Positions 48,543-57,091 of a stretch of DNA of 64,000 bases are shown here, in pieces. This stretch comes from Lachnospiraceae bacterium (GTDB lineage Bacteria; Bacillota; Clostridia; Lachnospirales; Lachnospiraceae): contig JAKSPO010000007.1 in the NCBI GenBank assembly GCA_024404675.1, forward strand, positions 1-64,000. The letters are read 5' to 3'. The notes under the pieces were generated by a model that was not told where the DNA came from, made no database searches, and worked only from the letters and a program-made list of their open reading frames with translations. Each line of letters begins with the position of its first letter. The first letter of the stretch is position 1. The position numbers and the translations under genes were made by a program.

Positions 48543-50306
48543 TCAGTGAATCTCCATACTTACGATGTATTCGCTTCGAAGACCGACAACAATGCGATTT
48601 CCTACAATTGCAGGTGTGGACTCGATGTTCGAGTTGTACGACACCTTACTGAGTACTTTGCCTGTTAATGTATCCATTAACAAAACATCCCCATTGCCGC
48701 AGCACTGTACAAGGCGGGAATGTCCGTCTTCGGTATAGACGAGGCATCCTGAACTCCAGGCATCACAGGGAAGCTCATAACGCCAGTATTCTTCGCCGGT
48801 GGTTTTGCTGATAGCGACAACATAACCTGATTCTACAGAAGGTACTTTTGAGATGGCATAGAACAGATAATCAGCGATTTCGCCGCAACCGGACGCACCG
48901 CTTGCAAGAACACCGCCGGCAAGACCGAGAACCGTGTGAACGGCGTATGGCTTCTTCCATACAATCTCGCCTGTTTGTGCATTCAGCTTGTATATGCCCG
49001 CCTCACCGATATGGTGGGTGTCGTAATGAAACTTCAGTGTTGTGCCGACATAGATGTACCATTTTCCGTCGGCATCCTGCTCTAAAACAGGACTGCTGTT
49101 AATATCTTCCAGAAGATCCTGAACCCACACAGGCTTCATTGTGTTCAGATCAAGACACTGAAATATGCCACCGTTGTCCCCGAAGAAGAGATAGTGATCA
49201 TATACTACGGGGCTCGATTCAGAACCGGAACCGTTGCCGTTCTCACTCGCCTCAAATCGTTCGCCTGCGGCATAAGAGGTATACGCGTATTTCACCGGCT
49301 GTTCCGGAGCGATGCTAAGAATAGCGTGTTCCTTGTCGAAGGAGGTATTCAGGCGTAATGTGTAGAGAACACCGTTCTCGCCCGGATAGATTACGGTATC
49401 AGCTTCTTCTGCGAAGATAGGAGAGCTGTCGAACCCGTGCCAGCTTCTGGTGGAAAAAGGATCATTTGCCGCAAATTCATATAATTTACGACCGTCGATG
49501 AGACTGTAAATGAATATTCTGGCGCAAATCTGCTCGCCGAAAAGACCGGTGGCGGAATCGCCGGAACCACAGATTAGCAGAGGATATGTGGGGTGAACGG
49601 AACAGGTCCCCTTGAAAATCATTCCTACATTAATGGCAGGTCTTGTCTCTGCCCCGGTTTCTATGTCGAGAAAATGAATCTTACCATCCATTCCGGGATA
49701 GATGATTTCTGTGAGATCGCTCTTTTGGCACGCGGTCGGATAGAGATTCATAACCGCCTTCCATTCATTGCTCCAATGAACGGCAATGGGCTGACCGGTC
49801 CAACCGTTGCCTGACCAGTAGTTCACGCCGTCATCTTTTAGAAATCGTCCGGTGCGGAAGGACCAGGACTTTTTTAACCGGGTTGCAGAATCGAGAACGG
49901 ATTGATAAGAGGAAGCGGTTCTTGCGTAATTTCCTCGAAAGGTAAGAAGTCCCATATGTGCGGAAAGCAGATTCACTGAAGATTCATCAAGCCGGATGGG
50001 GGCAGGACGCTGGTAATCGGTGACAATGAGTCCTTCCACTTCCAGCTTAGTTGAAGCAAGAAAGCGTTCAGGCTTGGTAGAGGGAACCGCATAAGGAACG
50101 TTGTGAGACACAGGCTCCATGGTTTCATAAGTGGAAACAGGGAGGCTTCCATCGGTTTTCACGAAGAAATTGTAGAGATATCCGAACTGGCCTTTTACTT
50201 TTATCAACAGAATAAAAAAGAAGAATAAAGCCGCAAAAAGCACAAGCGCGGCGATTCCTGCGCCGATGCGTAAGCTTAGTTTTCTGCGGGATACACCGGT
50301 GCTCAT
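48543..50306 (-). CDS. Membrane-anchored PQQ-type beta-propeller
   Basis: A 587-aa protein. Residues 5-12 are basic, 13-36 a membrane helix, so the propeller should face outward. The rest has PQQ/WD-type blades: TGQPIAVHWSNEWKAVMNLY, IIYPGMDGKIHFLD, CSVHPTYPLLICGSG, SSPVVYDHYLFFGDNGGIFQC, INSSPVLEQDADGKWYIYVG, YVVAISKTTGEEYWRYEL and STPAIVGNRIVVG. ATG 50306 is preferred: GAGG lies 9 nt upstream and the longer ATG 50324 would overlap the carrier gene without a site. It follows adenylation and carrier genes in the same order as the domains of animal AASDH/ACSF4. Confidence 0.85.
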   Translation of the reverse strand: MSTGVSRRKLSLRIGAGIAALVLFAALFFFFILLIKVKGQFGYLYNFFVKTDGSLPVSTYETMEPVSHNVPYAVPSTKPERFLASTKLEVEGLIVTDYQRPAPIRLDESSVNLLSAHMGLLTFRGNYARTASSYQSVLDSATRLKKSWSFRTGRFLKDDGVNYWSGNGWTGQPIAVHWSNEWKAVMNLYPTACQKSDLTEIIYPGMDGKIHFLDIETGAETRPAINVGMIFKGTCSVHPTYPLLICGSGDSATGLFGEQICARIFIYSLIDGRKLYEFAANDPFSTRSWHGFDSSPIFAEEADTVIYPGENGVLYTLRLNTSFDKEHAILSIAPEQPVKYAYTSYAAGERFEASENGNGSGSESSPVVYDHYLFFGDNGGIFQCLDLNTMKPVWVQDLLEDINSSPVLEQDADGKWYIYVGTTLKFHYDTHHIGEAGIYKLNAQTGEIVWKKPYAVHTVLGLAGGVLASGASGCGEIADYLFYAISKVPSVESGYVVAISKTTGEEYWRYELPCDAWSSGCLVYTEDGHSRLVQCCGNGDVLLMDTLTGKVLSKVSYNSNIESTPAIVGNRIVVGLRSEYIVSMEIH

Positions 50307-50307
50307 C

Positions 50308-50550
50308 TTAAGATTCCTCGCCATTATGTGCTTCGTACTCCCGGATCAGACCGATAATACCTTCAACAGTATGCAGACGTGTGCGATCGATTTGCGTAGC
50401 ATTGATGACAATGCCTTGATCTTCCAAAGCAGTGAAGAGTTCCATAACCGCAAAAGAGTCCAAAAGACCACTCTGATAGAGGTCGATTCCATCCTCGTAA
50501 ACGGCGTCATCTTCACATATTTCATATAATAGTTTTCTTACATCAATCAT
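50308..50550 (-). CDS. DltC-like acyl/aminoacyl carrier protein
   Basis: An 80-aa carrier protein. The phosphopantetheine attachment serine is S32 in SGLLDSFAVMELF, a context close to DltC (GLLDSM). The acidic helix and the C-terminal LHTVEGIIGLIREY complete the four-helix fold. It overlaps the adenylation gene by 8 bp and is followed directly by the propeller gene. It should hold the amino acid activated by the neighbour as a thioester. What it passes it to is unknown, as DltB and DltD are not in the window. Confidence 0.88.
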   Translation of the reverse strand: MIDVRKLLYEICEDDAVYEDGIDLYQSGLLDSFAVMELFTALEDQGIVINATQIDRTRLHTVEGIIGLIREYEAHNGEES

Positions 50551-51988
50551 TGCTGTGCCCCAGTGCCTTTCTGTCCAGCTTGCCGTTTTGAGTGACGGGC
50601 AGGACTTGGACGAAATGGATTGTTTTCGGAATCATATAATCGGGTAGTAGCTTTTTAAGTTCCTGCTTCACATCAGTTTCGCTAAGAGCCTCATCTGCGG
50701 GAACGCAGTACGCATGAAGGGTTTTCACTATGCCGGCGGCGTTGCGAGGCGCGGTTACAGCTGCCGCAGCAATGCCCGGCAGTTTCTCCAGGTTGGCTTC
50801 GATATCTGTTAGTTCGATACGGTAGCCCTTGTATTTAATCTGCGAATCTATACGGCCATTACAGTAGAGAAGACCGCCCCGAATCTCTCCCAAATCACCT
50901 GTAGCATATTCCTTTTTGCCCGGCAAATGGCTGTCGGCGCTTCCAAGATAACCGTGAAATACCGGCGCACCACTAAGAATAATCTCACCTTCTCTTATCC
51001 GGATGGAGGCAGAAGCACTTTCCATGATGCCGACGGGCAACTCGTTATCTGCAGTAAGCATATCCTTTGTGAGTTCTACAAGACATACGGCGCTTGTTGC
51101 CTCCGTGGGACCATACGCATTGATAATATGAAGCGACGGGAAGCGTTCCCAAAGCGTACGTACAATACGCTTCTGCAGTCGTTCGCCACAGAAGTAGACA
51201 CAACGAAAATCAGGAAGATTTTTCTCACAAAACTCCTGCTCCAGAAGACATAGCCCCATTCCGGTAGGAGTCATAAAGGCGAGCTGTATCTTTTCCTTAC
51301 GGAAAATATCGGTTGCATTCTCTTCGTCGAAAAGGCGAGCATTTCCCGCTATCCAGGTGTGGCCGTTGCATAAGGAATAGTAGAGGTCGGCTACACTTAG
51401 GTCGAAGCTGAGCGCGGCCTGATTCAGTACGCGGAAAGCTTCGAAGGAGTGGAACGGCGGATGCTTTTCGATAAATGATACGAAGCAACGGAGGTTTGCG
51501 TATGTTATCGGGACACCCTTCGGAACCCCGGTGCTTCCTGAGGTAAAAATCATATAAGCGCAGTCCTCGGAGGGATTGCTTTCAGCAGGGGTTTGGAGTG
51601 TTTCTGCGGGAATCAGCTCCGCCTCTTCGAGCAGCTTCTCATAGGTAATACCCGTCGTAAAAGCACAGTCCTCCGCAGTCAGCGGACGATCCGAAATCAC
51701 AAGTGTTGATTTTGTAATATTTTTGATGGAGAGAAGACGAGAGAGCGGCATATGGCCATGAACGGGGACATAGGCGCGATTACAGTAAATACAGCCCAGT
51801 ACCGCTATGATTTCCGCGATACTGTGACCACCATAAAGGATAACGGGCGAAGCGCCGGTTTGTTTTAGTAAATGAGCCACCTTGCGCGCTTTTTCGTCCA
51901 GTTCCCGGTAAGTGATTGTCTCGTGAGCAGCGCTGACAGCGACGCGTTCACGGTACTGCTGACAGGCCTTCTGCAGGATAGATCTCAT
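50543..51988 (-). CDS. DltA-like amino acid adenylating enzyme
   Basis: A 481-aa stand-alone adenylation enzyme. Core motifs are present: A3 YMIFTSGSTGVPKG from 145, A5 NAYGPTEAT at 290-298, A7 YATGDLG at 361-367, A8 YKGYRIEL at 386-393, and A10 NGKLDRKAL with catalytic K470. It resembles D-alanine-carrier ligase DltA over its whole length, including FDLSVADLY and, by hand alignment, a cysteine (C247 in TPTGMGLCLLE) at the place linked with D-alanine choice in Bacillus DltA. D-Ala is the best guess; beta-alanine or glycine remain possible. Its start overlaps the vanW stop by 1 bp. Confidence 0.88.
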   Translation of the reverse strand: MRSILQKACQQYRERVAVSAAHETITYRELDEKARKVAHLLKQTGASPVILYGGHSIAEIIAVLGCIYCNRAYVPVHGHMPLSRLLSIKNITKSTLVISDRPLTAEDCAFTTGITYEKLLEEAELIPAETLQTPAESNPSEDCAYMIFTSGSTGVPKGVPITYANLRCFVSFIEKHPPFHSFEAFRVLNQAALSFDLSVADLYYSLCNGHTWIAGNARLFDEENATDIFRKEKIQLAFMTPTGMGLCLLEQEFCEKNLPDFRCVYFCGERLQKRIVRTLWERFPSLHIINAYGPTEATSAVCLVELTKDMLTADNELPVGIMESASASIRIREGEIILSGAPVFHGYLGSADSHLPGKKEYATGDLGEIRGGLLYCNGRIDSQIKYKGYRIELTDIEANLEKLPGIAAAAVTAPRNAAGIVKTLHAYCVPADEALSETDVKQELKKLLPDYMIPKTIHFVQVLPVTQNGKLDRKALGHSND

Positions 51989-52809
51989 CAGCGAATCTCC
52001 TCCTGCGGAATTAGTGAGTAATCGTACATAACTTTAGAATGGTTGTTAAGGATCAGCTCCTTGCGGAGTTCTTCATTGGTGGCGCGGTCAATTACGATGC
52101 GATAGACCTGAGAGATTCGGTAATACAGTTCGCCTTCGCGGTGAAAGTGAGAATCTTCTTCGACAAGCTTGAATCGTTCCGGAAATGCTTCACGGCTACG
52201 GAGTTCCCCGCACAGTTCGCCGTTTTCGCACCAGACGAGGAGTTGCACTTCACGTTCGGTATCATTACGAAATCGATAATCAAGATTGCTGTAACATACG
52301 GAAGTGCCGGTACCAAACGGTACACGTCGCCGCTCATCAGGGAAAAGCGCGTCGGAATGGTGATGAATTTCTGTAACGGTAAGCGGACTGTTCAAAACAA
52401 GATAGTGAATCATATTAGCCATTTGACAGAGCCCGCCGCCAATTCCGGAAGCGAGCTGTCCGTGCCGAATATTGAGCCCTTCGAGATATCCCTTTTTCGC
52501 GGTCGGTCTGCCTACTGTGCGCCAAAAGGAGAAGGTTTCGCCAGGCTTGATAAGGATGCCGTTAATGCGCTCACAGGCCAAACGGATGTTTTGCTCTTTG
52601 TTCTCCTGTAAATGAATATCAACACCGTGCAAACGCCGAACCAGCACCGAAGTGTGGCTCTTTACTATGACAGGCAAAGCTTCGGCAACGTGGCCTACGG
52701 CAAAGTGCTCGTTGCTGAAGCAATCTTTACATTTTCTCTTTAATATTTCCTTTTCGACAGATATCCGATAGCAAGTTGGACTGATTTCGCAAAACAGTTT
52801 GCGCCCCAT
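51988..52809 (-). CDS. vanW: VanW family protein
   Basis: A 273-aa soluble-looking protein of the VanW family, first seen in VanB-type vancomycin resistance clusters but widespread and without a known reaction. Typical blocks: KLFCEISPTCYRISVEKEILKR, NGILIKPGETFSFWRTVG, the signature SGIGGGLCQMANMIHYLVL and IHHHSDALFPD, GTGTSVCYSNLDY. GGAGGGGGAG precedes ATG 52809. It is the first gene of the Dlt-like operon; a TTGACA lies in the esterase stop region just upstream but no matching -10 is convincing, so it may be co-transcribed with the esterase. Confidence 0.88.
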   Translation of the reverse strand: MGRKLFCEISPTCYRISVEKEILKRKCKDCFSNEHFAVGHVAEALPVIVKSHTSVLVRRLHGVDIHLQENKEQNIRLACERINGILIKPGETFSFWRTVGRPTAKKGYLEGLNIRHGQLASGIGGGLCQMANMIHYLVLNSPLTVTEIHHHSDALFPDERRRVPFGTGTSVCYSNLDYRFRNDTEREVQLLVWCENGELCGELRSREAFPERFKLVEEDSHFHREGELYYRISQVYRIVIDRATNEELRKELILNNHSKVMYDYSLIPQEEIR

Positions 52810-52853
52810 ACATTATCTCCCCCTCCCGCAAACGGGAATAAACACACAAATTG

Positions 52854-53669
52854 TCAACTTTCGTTGCAGTCAATCTTTGCTTCAAAAAAGCATGACAATG
52901 CTTTTTCTAAATATGCTCTCCAGAAATCAAAGTTGTGAACGCCCGGGCCTTCCACATAGGTTACGGGAACGTTCTGCTCATCTAAGAATGCCTTGAGGGC
53001 ACGGTTCGGCTGGATGAGGAAATCCTCGGTGCCGCAGGCGATGTACAGCTCCGGAAGTTTGGTTCCATTTGCCTGAAGCTTGCGAATCAGAACCTCCGGG
53101 TTGGCGTCTGTGTTCTCGGCATTCTTCAAATCACCGAATACCCAGGAATAGTAAGCGTAGTTCGCCATCGGATTGTTGTCTTCAGGGCTCATATACTTCA
53201 AGCCGCCCACAATCAGTGCAGAGGAAAGAGCGATGACTTTGCCGAAGGTCTCCGGATAGGAGAGTGCGGTGTGCAGTGCGCCAAAGCCGCCCATGGAATA
53301 GCCGCCGATGAACGTATCCTCGCGATCCGTAGAAAGCGCGAAGGTCCTTCTGGTATAATCGACAAATTCCTTGCCGACATAGTTCTGATAATGACAGCCG
53401 GTCTGCGGCTGATTCAGATAGAAGCTGTTGTCGCCGTTCGGCATAAAGAAATTAACGTTGTAGCGGTTAGCAAGGTCACCAAGCGGTGCATTTGTGAACC
53501 AATCCGTTTCGCAGCCGCTGTAGCCGTGGAGAAGATAGATGTTCTTCACGGGACGATCGTAACAAGGGTTGCCGTCCGTTCCGGAGGCATTGTCGTTGCA
53601 GAGCACGGCGGTATAATGAACCGGGCGGCTCAGCTCCTTAGAGAAAAAAACACCATTCAAATAAGCCAT
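52854..53669 (-). CDS. CE1-like carbohydrate esterase
   Basis: A 271-aa alpha/beta hydrolase of the esterase D/CE1 type, like acetylesterases and tributyrin esterases. The nucleophile is S125 in GGYSMGGFG, the oxyanion region is LLHGYSGCETDW (about 46-57) and the late His is in GPGVHNFDFW. No signal peptide. ATG 53669 follows GAGGTG. With two GH115 genes in the region, de-acetylation of xylan oligosaccharides is a reasonable guess but not proven. Confidence 0.85.
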   Translation of the reverse strand: MAYLNGVFFSKELSRPVHYTAVLCNDNASGTDGNPCYDRPVKNIYLLHGYSGCETDWFTNAPLGDLANRYNVNFFMPNGDNSFYLNQPQTGCHYQNYVGKEFVDYTRRTFALSTDREDTFIGGYSMGGFGALHTALSYPETFGKVIALSSALIVGGLKYMSPEDNNPMANYAYYSWVFGDLKNAENTDANPEVLIRKLQANGTKLPELYIACGTEDFLIQPNRALKAFLDEQNVPVTYVEGPGVHNFDFWRAYLEKALSCFFEAKIDCNES

Positions 53670-53685
53670 AATACACCTCAAAAAA

Positions 53686-54459
53686 TTATTCCTGCTCTAC
53701 CTGCGGAAGACCGAGCAGGGAGCGAAGGATTCTGAAAGAATCACCGGTTTTCACACCATCACCGGAACGAACAAAGCTCCATACATAGTTGGTTGCACCA
53801 TCTACGTACTTGGTTTCTTCGATAAGCGGAAGACCATCTATGCAGATGCCGACCACGATATCGCGCTCAACTGCATCCGCTGCGGCGTGAACATCCGGAA
53901 CAAAATGATACGTGAAATAGTCCTCCTCCTTGAGAGCTGCCTTAATGTCGTCGGGGAGGATATCTCTTATATCGTACAGAATATCAATCTGCGCATACCG
54001 ACCGATGATTTCCTTCTTCGTAATCAGGACATCTACCGTGCCGGCGAAGAAATATGTGGAAAGTGCCTGCGTATCGGCAATCATATGCTGCGCGGAGGAG
54101 AGGCCGGTATTTAAGGTAATCGTAGCCTCCTTCGTGGTATAGCCAAGCTCCTTCGTGACGTTCTGAAAATACGCGTCGGCCTTGTTTGTGTTCAGCTCGC
54201 AATCTAAGATTACAATGTAGCCAAGCTCCTTCGGCTTCGGCCTAAGAGCGCTGTAGAGGATATATGCGAGGAAGAAGACACCGGCAAGAATTGCTACGAC
54301 GTAAACGAGGTAGTAATTGGCAAAATACTGCCATTTGCCTTTGGTATCAAGCTCCTTCCAGTGCTGCCCGGCGGACTTGTTGTCCGAACGCTCCGCACCG
54401 ACCTTATAGATTTCAGCGTCATCATCGAGCTGTGTTTTCTTTCCGTCTAGGTTCTGCAT
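53686..54459 (-). CDS. Hypothetical single-pass membrane protein
   Basis: A 257-aa protein not recognised. Residues about 1-45 are cytoplasmic and charged, about 50-70 is a membrane helix (YLVYVVAILAGVFFLAYILY), and the rest is outside with a periplasmic-binding-like feel (VILDCELNTNKADAYFQNVTKELGY, GTVDVLITKKEII). It lies 18 bp after the DUF2927 lipoprotein gene and 16 bp before the esterase, in one transcript. Confidence 0.65.
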   Translation of the reverse strand: MQNLDGKKTQLDDDAEIYKVGAERSDNKSAGQHWKELDTKGKWQYFANYYLVYVVAILAGVFFLAYILYSALRPKPKELGYIVILDCELNTNKADAYFQNVTKELGYTTKEATITLNTGLSSAQHMIADTQALSTYFFAGTVDVLITKKEIIGRYAQIDILYDIRDILPDDIKAALKEEDYFTYHFVPDVHAAADAVERDIVVGICIDGLPLIEETKYVDGATNYVWSFVRSGDGVKTGDSFRILRSLLGLPQVEQE

Positions 54460-54477
54460 AAAAAACTCCTGTAAATA

Positions 54478-55335
54478 TTATTCAAAAATTAAGGTTTCAG
54501 CCAGAGAACGTACCGCATCCTCTTTCATACCGGGCTTAATCTCCGGCAGATACAGATAGCGAAGCAGAAGCCAGTCAAGATCCGAAGGCCACTGCGGCTC
54601 GTTGTAAGCCTGGTAGAACAGGCTGTCCGAGTACATATAGCTGTCGTTCTGAAGACCGAGTACCTGCACGATCTCCTCAAGAATGACGTGATTCTTGTTG
54701 GTTCTGGTCATATCGTTCATAATACCGATTTCGCCGCGGTTGATAACAGAGTCTCTGTACCAGAAGGTGGAGAATCCGTTCGAGCTCTCATCGCCGACAG
54801 CGGGGACAGCGCGCTCCTGATACTCCTTATACGGCAGAAAATAAATCTCAAGGTTCACGGCCTTCGTTCCGTCCGCGAGTGAGATTCCCGGGAAGCCGTA
54901 AACCGAGTTCAGTGCTTCGAAAAGGCGGCCGACCAGTACGAGATCGGCGTTGTCCGGGTAGCCGTTTATGGAAGCGACAATCGGGGTCGTCCATTTGCGC
55001 ACATAATCTACGGTAGCACCGTGTGTGAACTCACTTGTGAGAGCAACCTCGCAGAAGTAATCCATCACTTCCTTCCTGCTGAAGCCAAACTCCGAAGCGT
55101 CGATTCCGTAAAAGGAAGATATCGGCGTCTTAGTCGGTGTCGGCGTCGGCACAAAGGTCGGTGTCGGTGTCGGCGTGGCGGTAACGGCAGTGGTAGGCAT
55201 TGGTGTCGGTGTCAGCCTGATTGCTTCACGCGGCTCGCGCTTCTTGCCGGCGGCAGGTGCGTTGGTTTCCGCACAGCCAGTGAGGCAAAGCAGAAGCAGT
55301 AATAAAACAACAACGAATCTTGTATGTTTCTTCAT
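54478..55335 (-). CDS. DUF2927-like lipoprotein
   Basis: A 285-aa lipoprotein: lipobox LTGC (C about 19), Pro/Thr linker (TPTPTPTFVPTPTPT), then a domain resembling DUF2927 with the mark NHVILEEIVQVLGLQND, which in that family suggests a degenerate metalloprotease-like helix (HxxxEE here with N-H-V-I-L-E-E). Start ATG 55335 follows AAAGGGGG; upstream frame is not supported. It opens the operon with the membrane protein and esterase and has its own promoter. Confidence 0.7.
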   Translation of the reverse strand: MKKHTRFVVVLLLLLLCLTGCAETNAPAAGKKREPREAIRLTPTPMPTTAVTATPTPTPTFVPTPTPTKTPISSFYGIDASEFGFSRKEVMDYFCEVALTSEFTHGATVDYVRKWTTPIVASINGYPDNADLVLVGRLFEALNSVYGFPGISLADGTKAVNLEIYFLPYKEYQERAVPAVGDESSNGFSTFWYRDSVINRGEIGIMNDMTRTNKNHVILEEIVQVLGLQNDSYMYSDSLFYQAYNEPQWPSDLDWLLLRYLYLPEIKPGMKEDAVRSLAETLIFE

Positions 55336-55365
55336 TAGCTTATTCCCCCTTTCGTAATGCAATAC

Positions 55366-55394
55366 AGTGTAGCACATTTTCCGTGCTTCTTCAA
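55366..55394 (-). promoter_or_regulatory. Promoter of lipoprotein-esterase operon
   Basis: Minus strand: TTGAAG (55389-55394), 17 bp, TACACT (55366-55371). Confidence 0.6.
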
Positions 55395-55454
55395 TGATAT
55401 CCATCTTTTTTTCAAATATAGAAGACGATTACAGCTACTTTACATAAGATTTAC

Positions 55455-55482
55455 TTGAAAAAGAAGGAAAATGTGTTATGAT
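55455..55482 (+). promoter_or_regulatory. Promoter of peptide ABC operon
   Basis: TTGAAA (55455-55460), 16 bp, TATGAT (55477-55482), divergent from the lipoprotein promoter. Confidence 0.65.
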
Positions 55483-55532
55483 ACGGGTGTAAATCGAATC
55501 AAGAGACATCGCAGATGTCCGAAGGAGGAGCT

Positions 55533-57059
55533 ATGAAGAAGATTAGCATCTTGGCTCTTCTCGGTCTCCTTTCCGTGGCCGTACTTTCCGGTTGTAAAGA
55601 CGGCACCAAGAAGAAGGAGAAGCTCGAAGGTTCGGTGGTTGTTGGAATCACACAGGATTTGGATAGTCTTGACCCACACAAGGCAGTAGCGGCAGGAACT
55701 AAAGAAGTTTTGTACAATCTTTTTGAGGGTTTGGTTAAACCCGATCAGGATGGCAATCTGGTCCCTGCTGTAGCAGAAAGCTATCAGATTTCCGAGGATG
55801 GAAAGACCTATTCCTTTGTTCTTAGAAAGGATGTTAAGTTCCATAACGGAAAGACGGTTACTGCAGAGGATGTTTTATATTCACTGAAACGATGTGCGGG
55901 CATGCTTGAGACCTCCGATCCGGAGGTGCAGGTTGTGGCCGCACTTTCTGTTATTTCCGACATCACCGCTTCGACCGAGAACGGAGCAACAACCATTCAG
56001 GTTAATTTGAAGGAAGCCAATACGGAGCTTATCGGCTATCTTACCTGCAGCATCATCCCCTGCGATTATGCTGATCAGAAGACAAAGCCCGTGGGTACCG
56101 GCCCTTTCCGTTTTGTTTCCTACACACCCATGAGCAGTCTTGTCATGGAGAAGAACGAAGAGTATTACGGTAAGAAGGCTTCCTTGAAGCAGGTTACCTT
56201 CTCTATTTCCGAAAGCACCGATGCAGCTTTTCTGAAGTTGCAGGCACAGGAAATCGATGTATTCCCGTACCTGACCTCCGACCAGGCCGCACAGCTTCAG
56301 GATAAGTACAACATTGAAGTCGGCGAGATGAGCCTTGTACAGGGTCTGTTTTTGAACAACAAGGTAAAGCCCTTCGATTCAAAGGAGGTTCGTCAGGCTG
56401 TCAATTATGCGGTTAACAAGGATGAGATTCTTACCATGCTGAACGACGGCAAAGGTAAGAAAATCGGAAGCGGCGTTTATGCCGGCTTCGGCGCATATTT
56501 TAACGAGAATTGCGTAAATACCTACTCCTACGACCCGGAGAAGGCAAAGGAGCTTCTTGCGAAGGCAGGATACCCGAACGGCTTTGCATTTACCTGCGTT
56601 GTACCGTCCAACTATACCTACCATGTGCAGACGGCAGAGGTGATTGCAGCGCAGTTAAAGAAGGTCGGCATCACTATGAATATTCAGTTGATTGAGTGGG
56701 CAAGCTGGCTTTCCGATGTTTATGCAGCACATGATTTTGAGGCAACCATTATCGGTCTTGACTCGCAGCTTGCACCGAGTGATATTCTCAAATATTACAT
56801 CGGCGGTTCTAAGAAGAATTTCATCAACTACGAAAGTGAGGACTTCGATACGGTATACAAGGCAGCAGTTGCTACCACCGATACCGCTAAGAAGAAGGAG
56901 CTTTACATGAAGGCACAGCAGTACCTTGCTGACGATGCGGCGTCCGTATTCATTCAGAGCCCGTCTCTGATGGTTGCCGTAAGCAAGGCATACACAGGAT
57001 ATACCTTCTATCCGATTTATGTACAGGATATGAGCACACTCTATATCCCTGAGCGATAG
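55533..57059 (+). CDS. Peptide ABC transporter substrate-binding lipoprotein
   Basis: A 508-aa SBP family 5 lipoprotein: lipobox LSGC (about residue 20), VVGITQDLDSLDPHKAVAAGTKEVLYNLFEGLV, YSFVLRKDVKFHNGKTVTAEDVLYSLKR, and the C-terminal DAASVFIQSPSLMVAVSK, typical of DppA/OppA-type binding proteins. AAGGAGG precedes ATG 55533. It leads an operon with one permease and one permease-ATPase-ATPase fusion, so oligopeptide or dipeptide uptake is likely; nickel or sugar ligands are possible alternatives in this family. Confidence 0.9.
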   Translation: MKKISILALLGLLSVAVLSGCKDGTKKKEKLEGSVVVGITQDLDSLDPHKAVAAGTKEVLYNLFEGLVKPDQDGNLVPAVAESYQISEDGKTYSFVLRKDVKFHNGKTVTAEDVLYSLKRCAGMLETSDPEVQVVAALSVISDITASTENGATTIQVNLKEANTELIGYLTCSIIPCDYADQKTKPVGTGPFRFVSYTPMSSLVMEKNEEYYGKKASLKQVTFSISESTDAAFLKLQAQEIDVFPYLTSDQAAQLQDKYNIEVGEMSLVQGLFLNNKVKPFDSKEVRQAVNYAVNKDEILTMLNDGKGKKIGSGVYAGFGAYFNENCVNTYSYDPEKAKELLAKAGYPNGFAFTCVVPSNYTYHVQTAEVIAAQLKKVGITMNIQLIEWASWLSDVYAAHDFEATIIGLDSQLAPSDILKYYIGGSKKNFINYESEDFDTVYKAAVATTDTAKKKELYMKAQQYLADDAASVFIQSPSLMVAVSKAYTGYTFYPIYVQDMSTLYIPER

Positions 57060-57091
57060 AAGTAAGTTATAGGAAAATGGAGGAGAGCACT

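Noticed and set aside
52840..52860. TTGACA upstream of vanW as a promoter
   Set aside because: No -10-like hexamer at 16-18 bp, and it overlaps the esterase stop; co-transcription is as likely.
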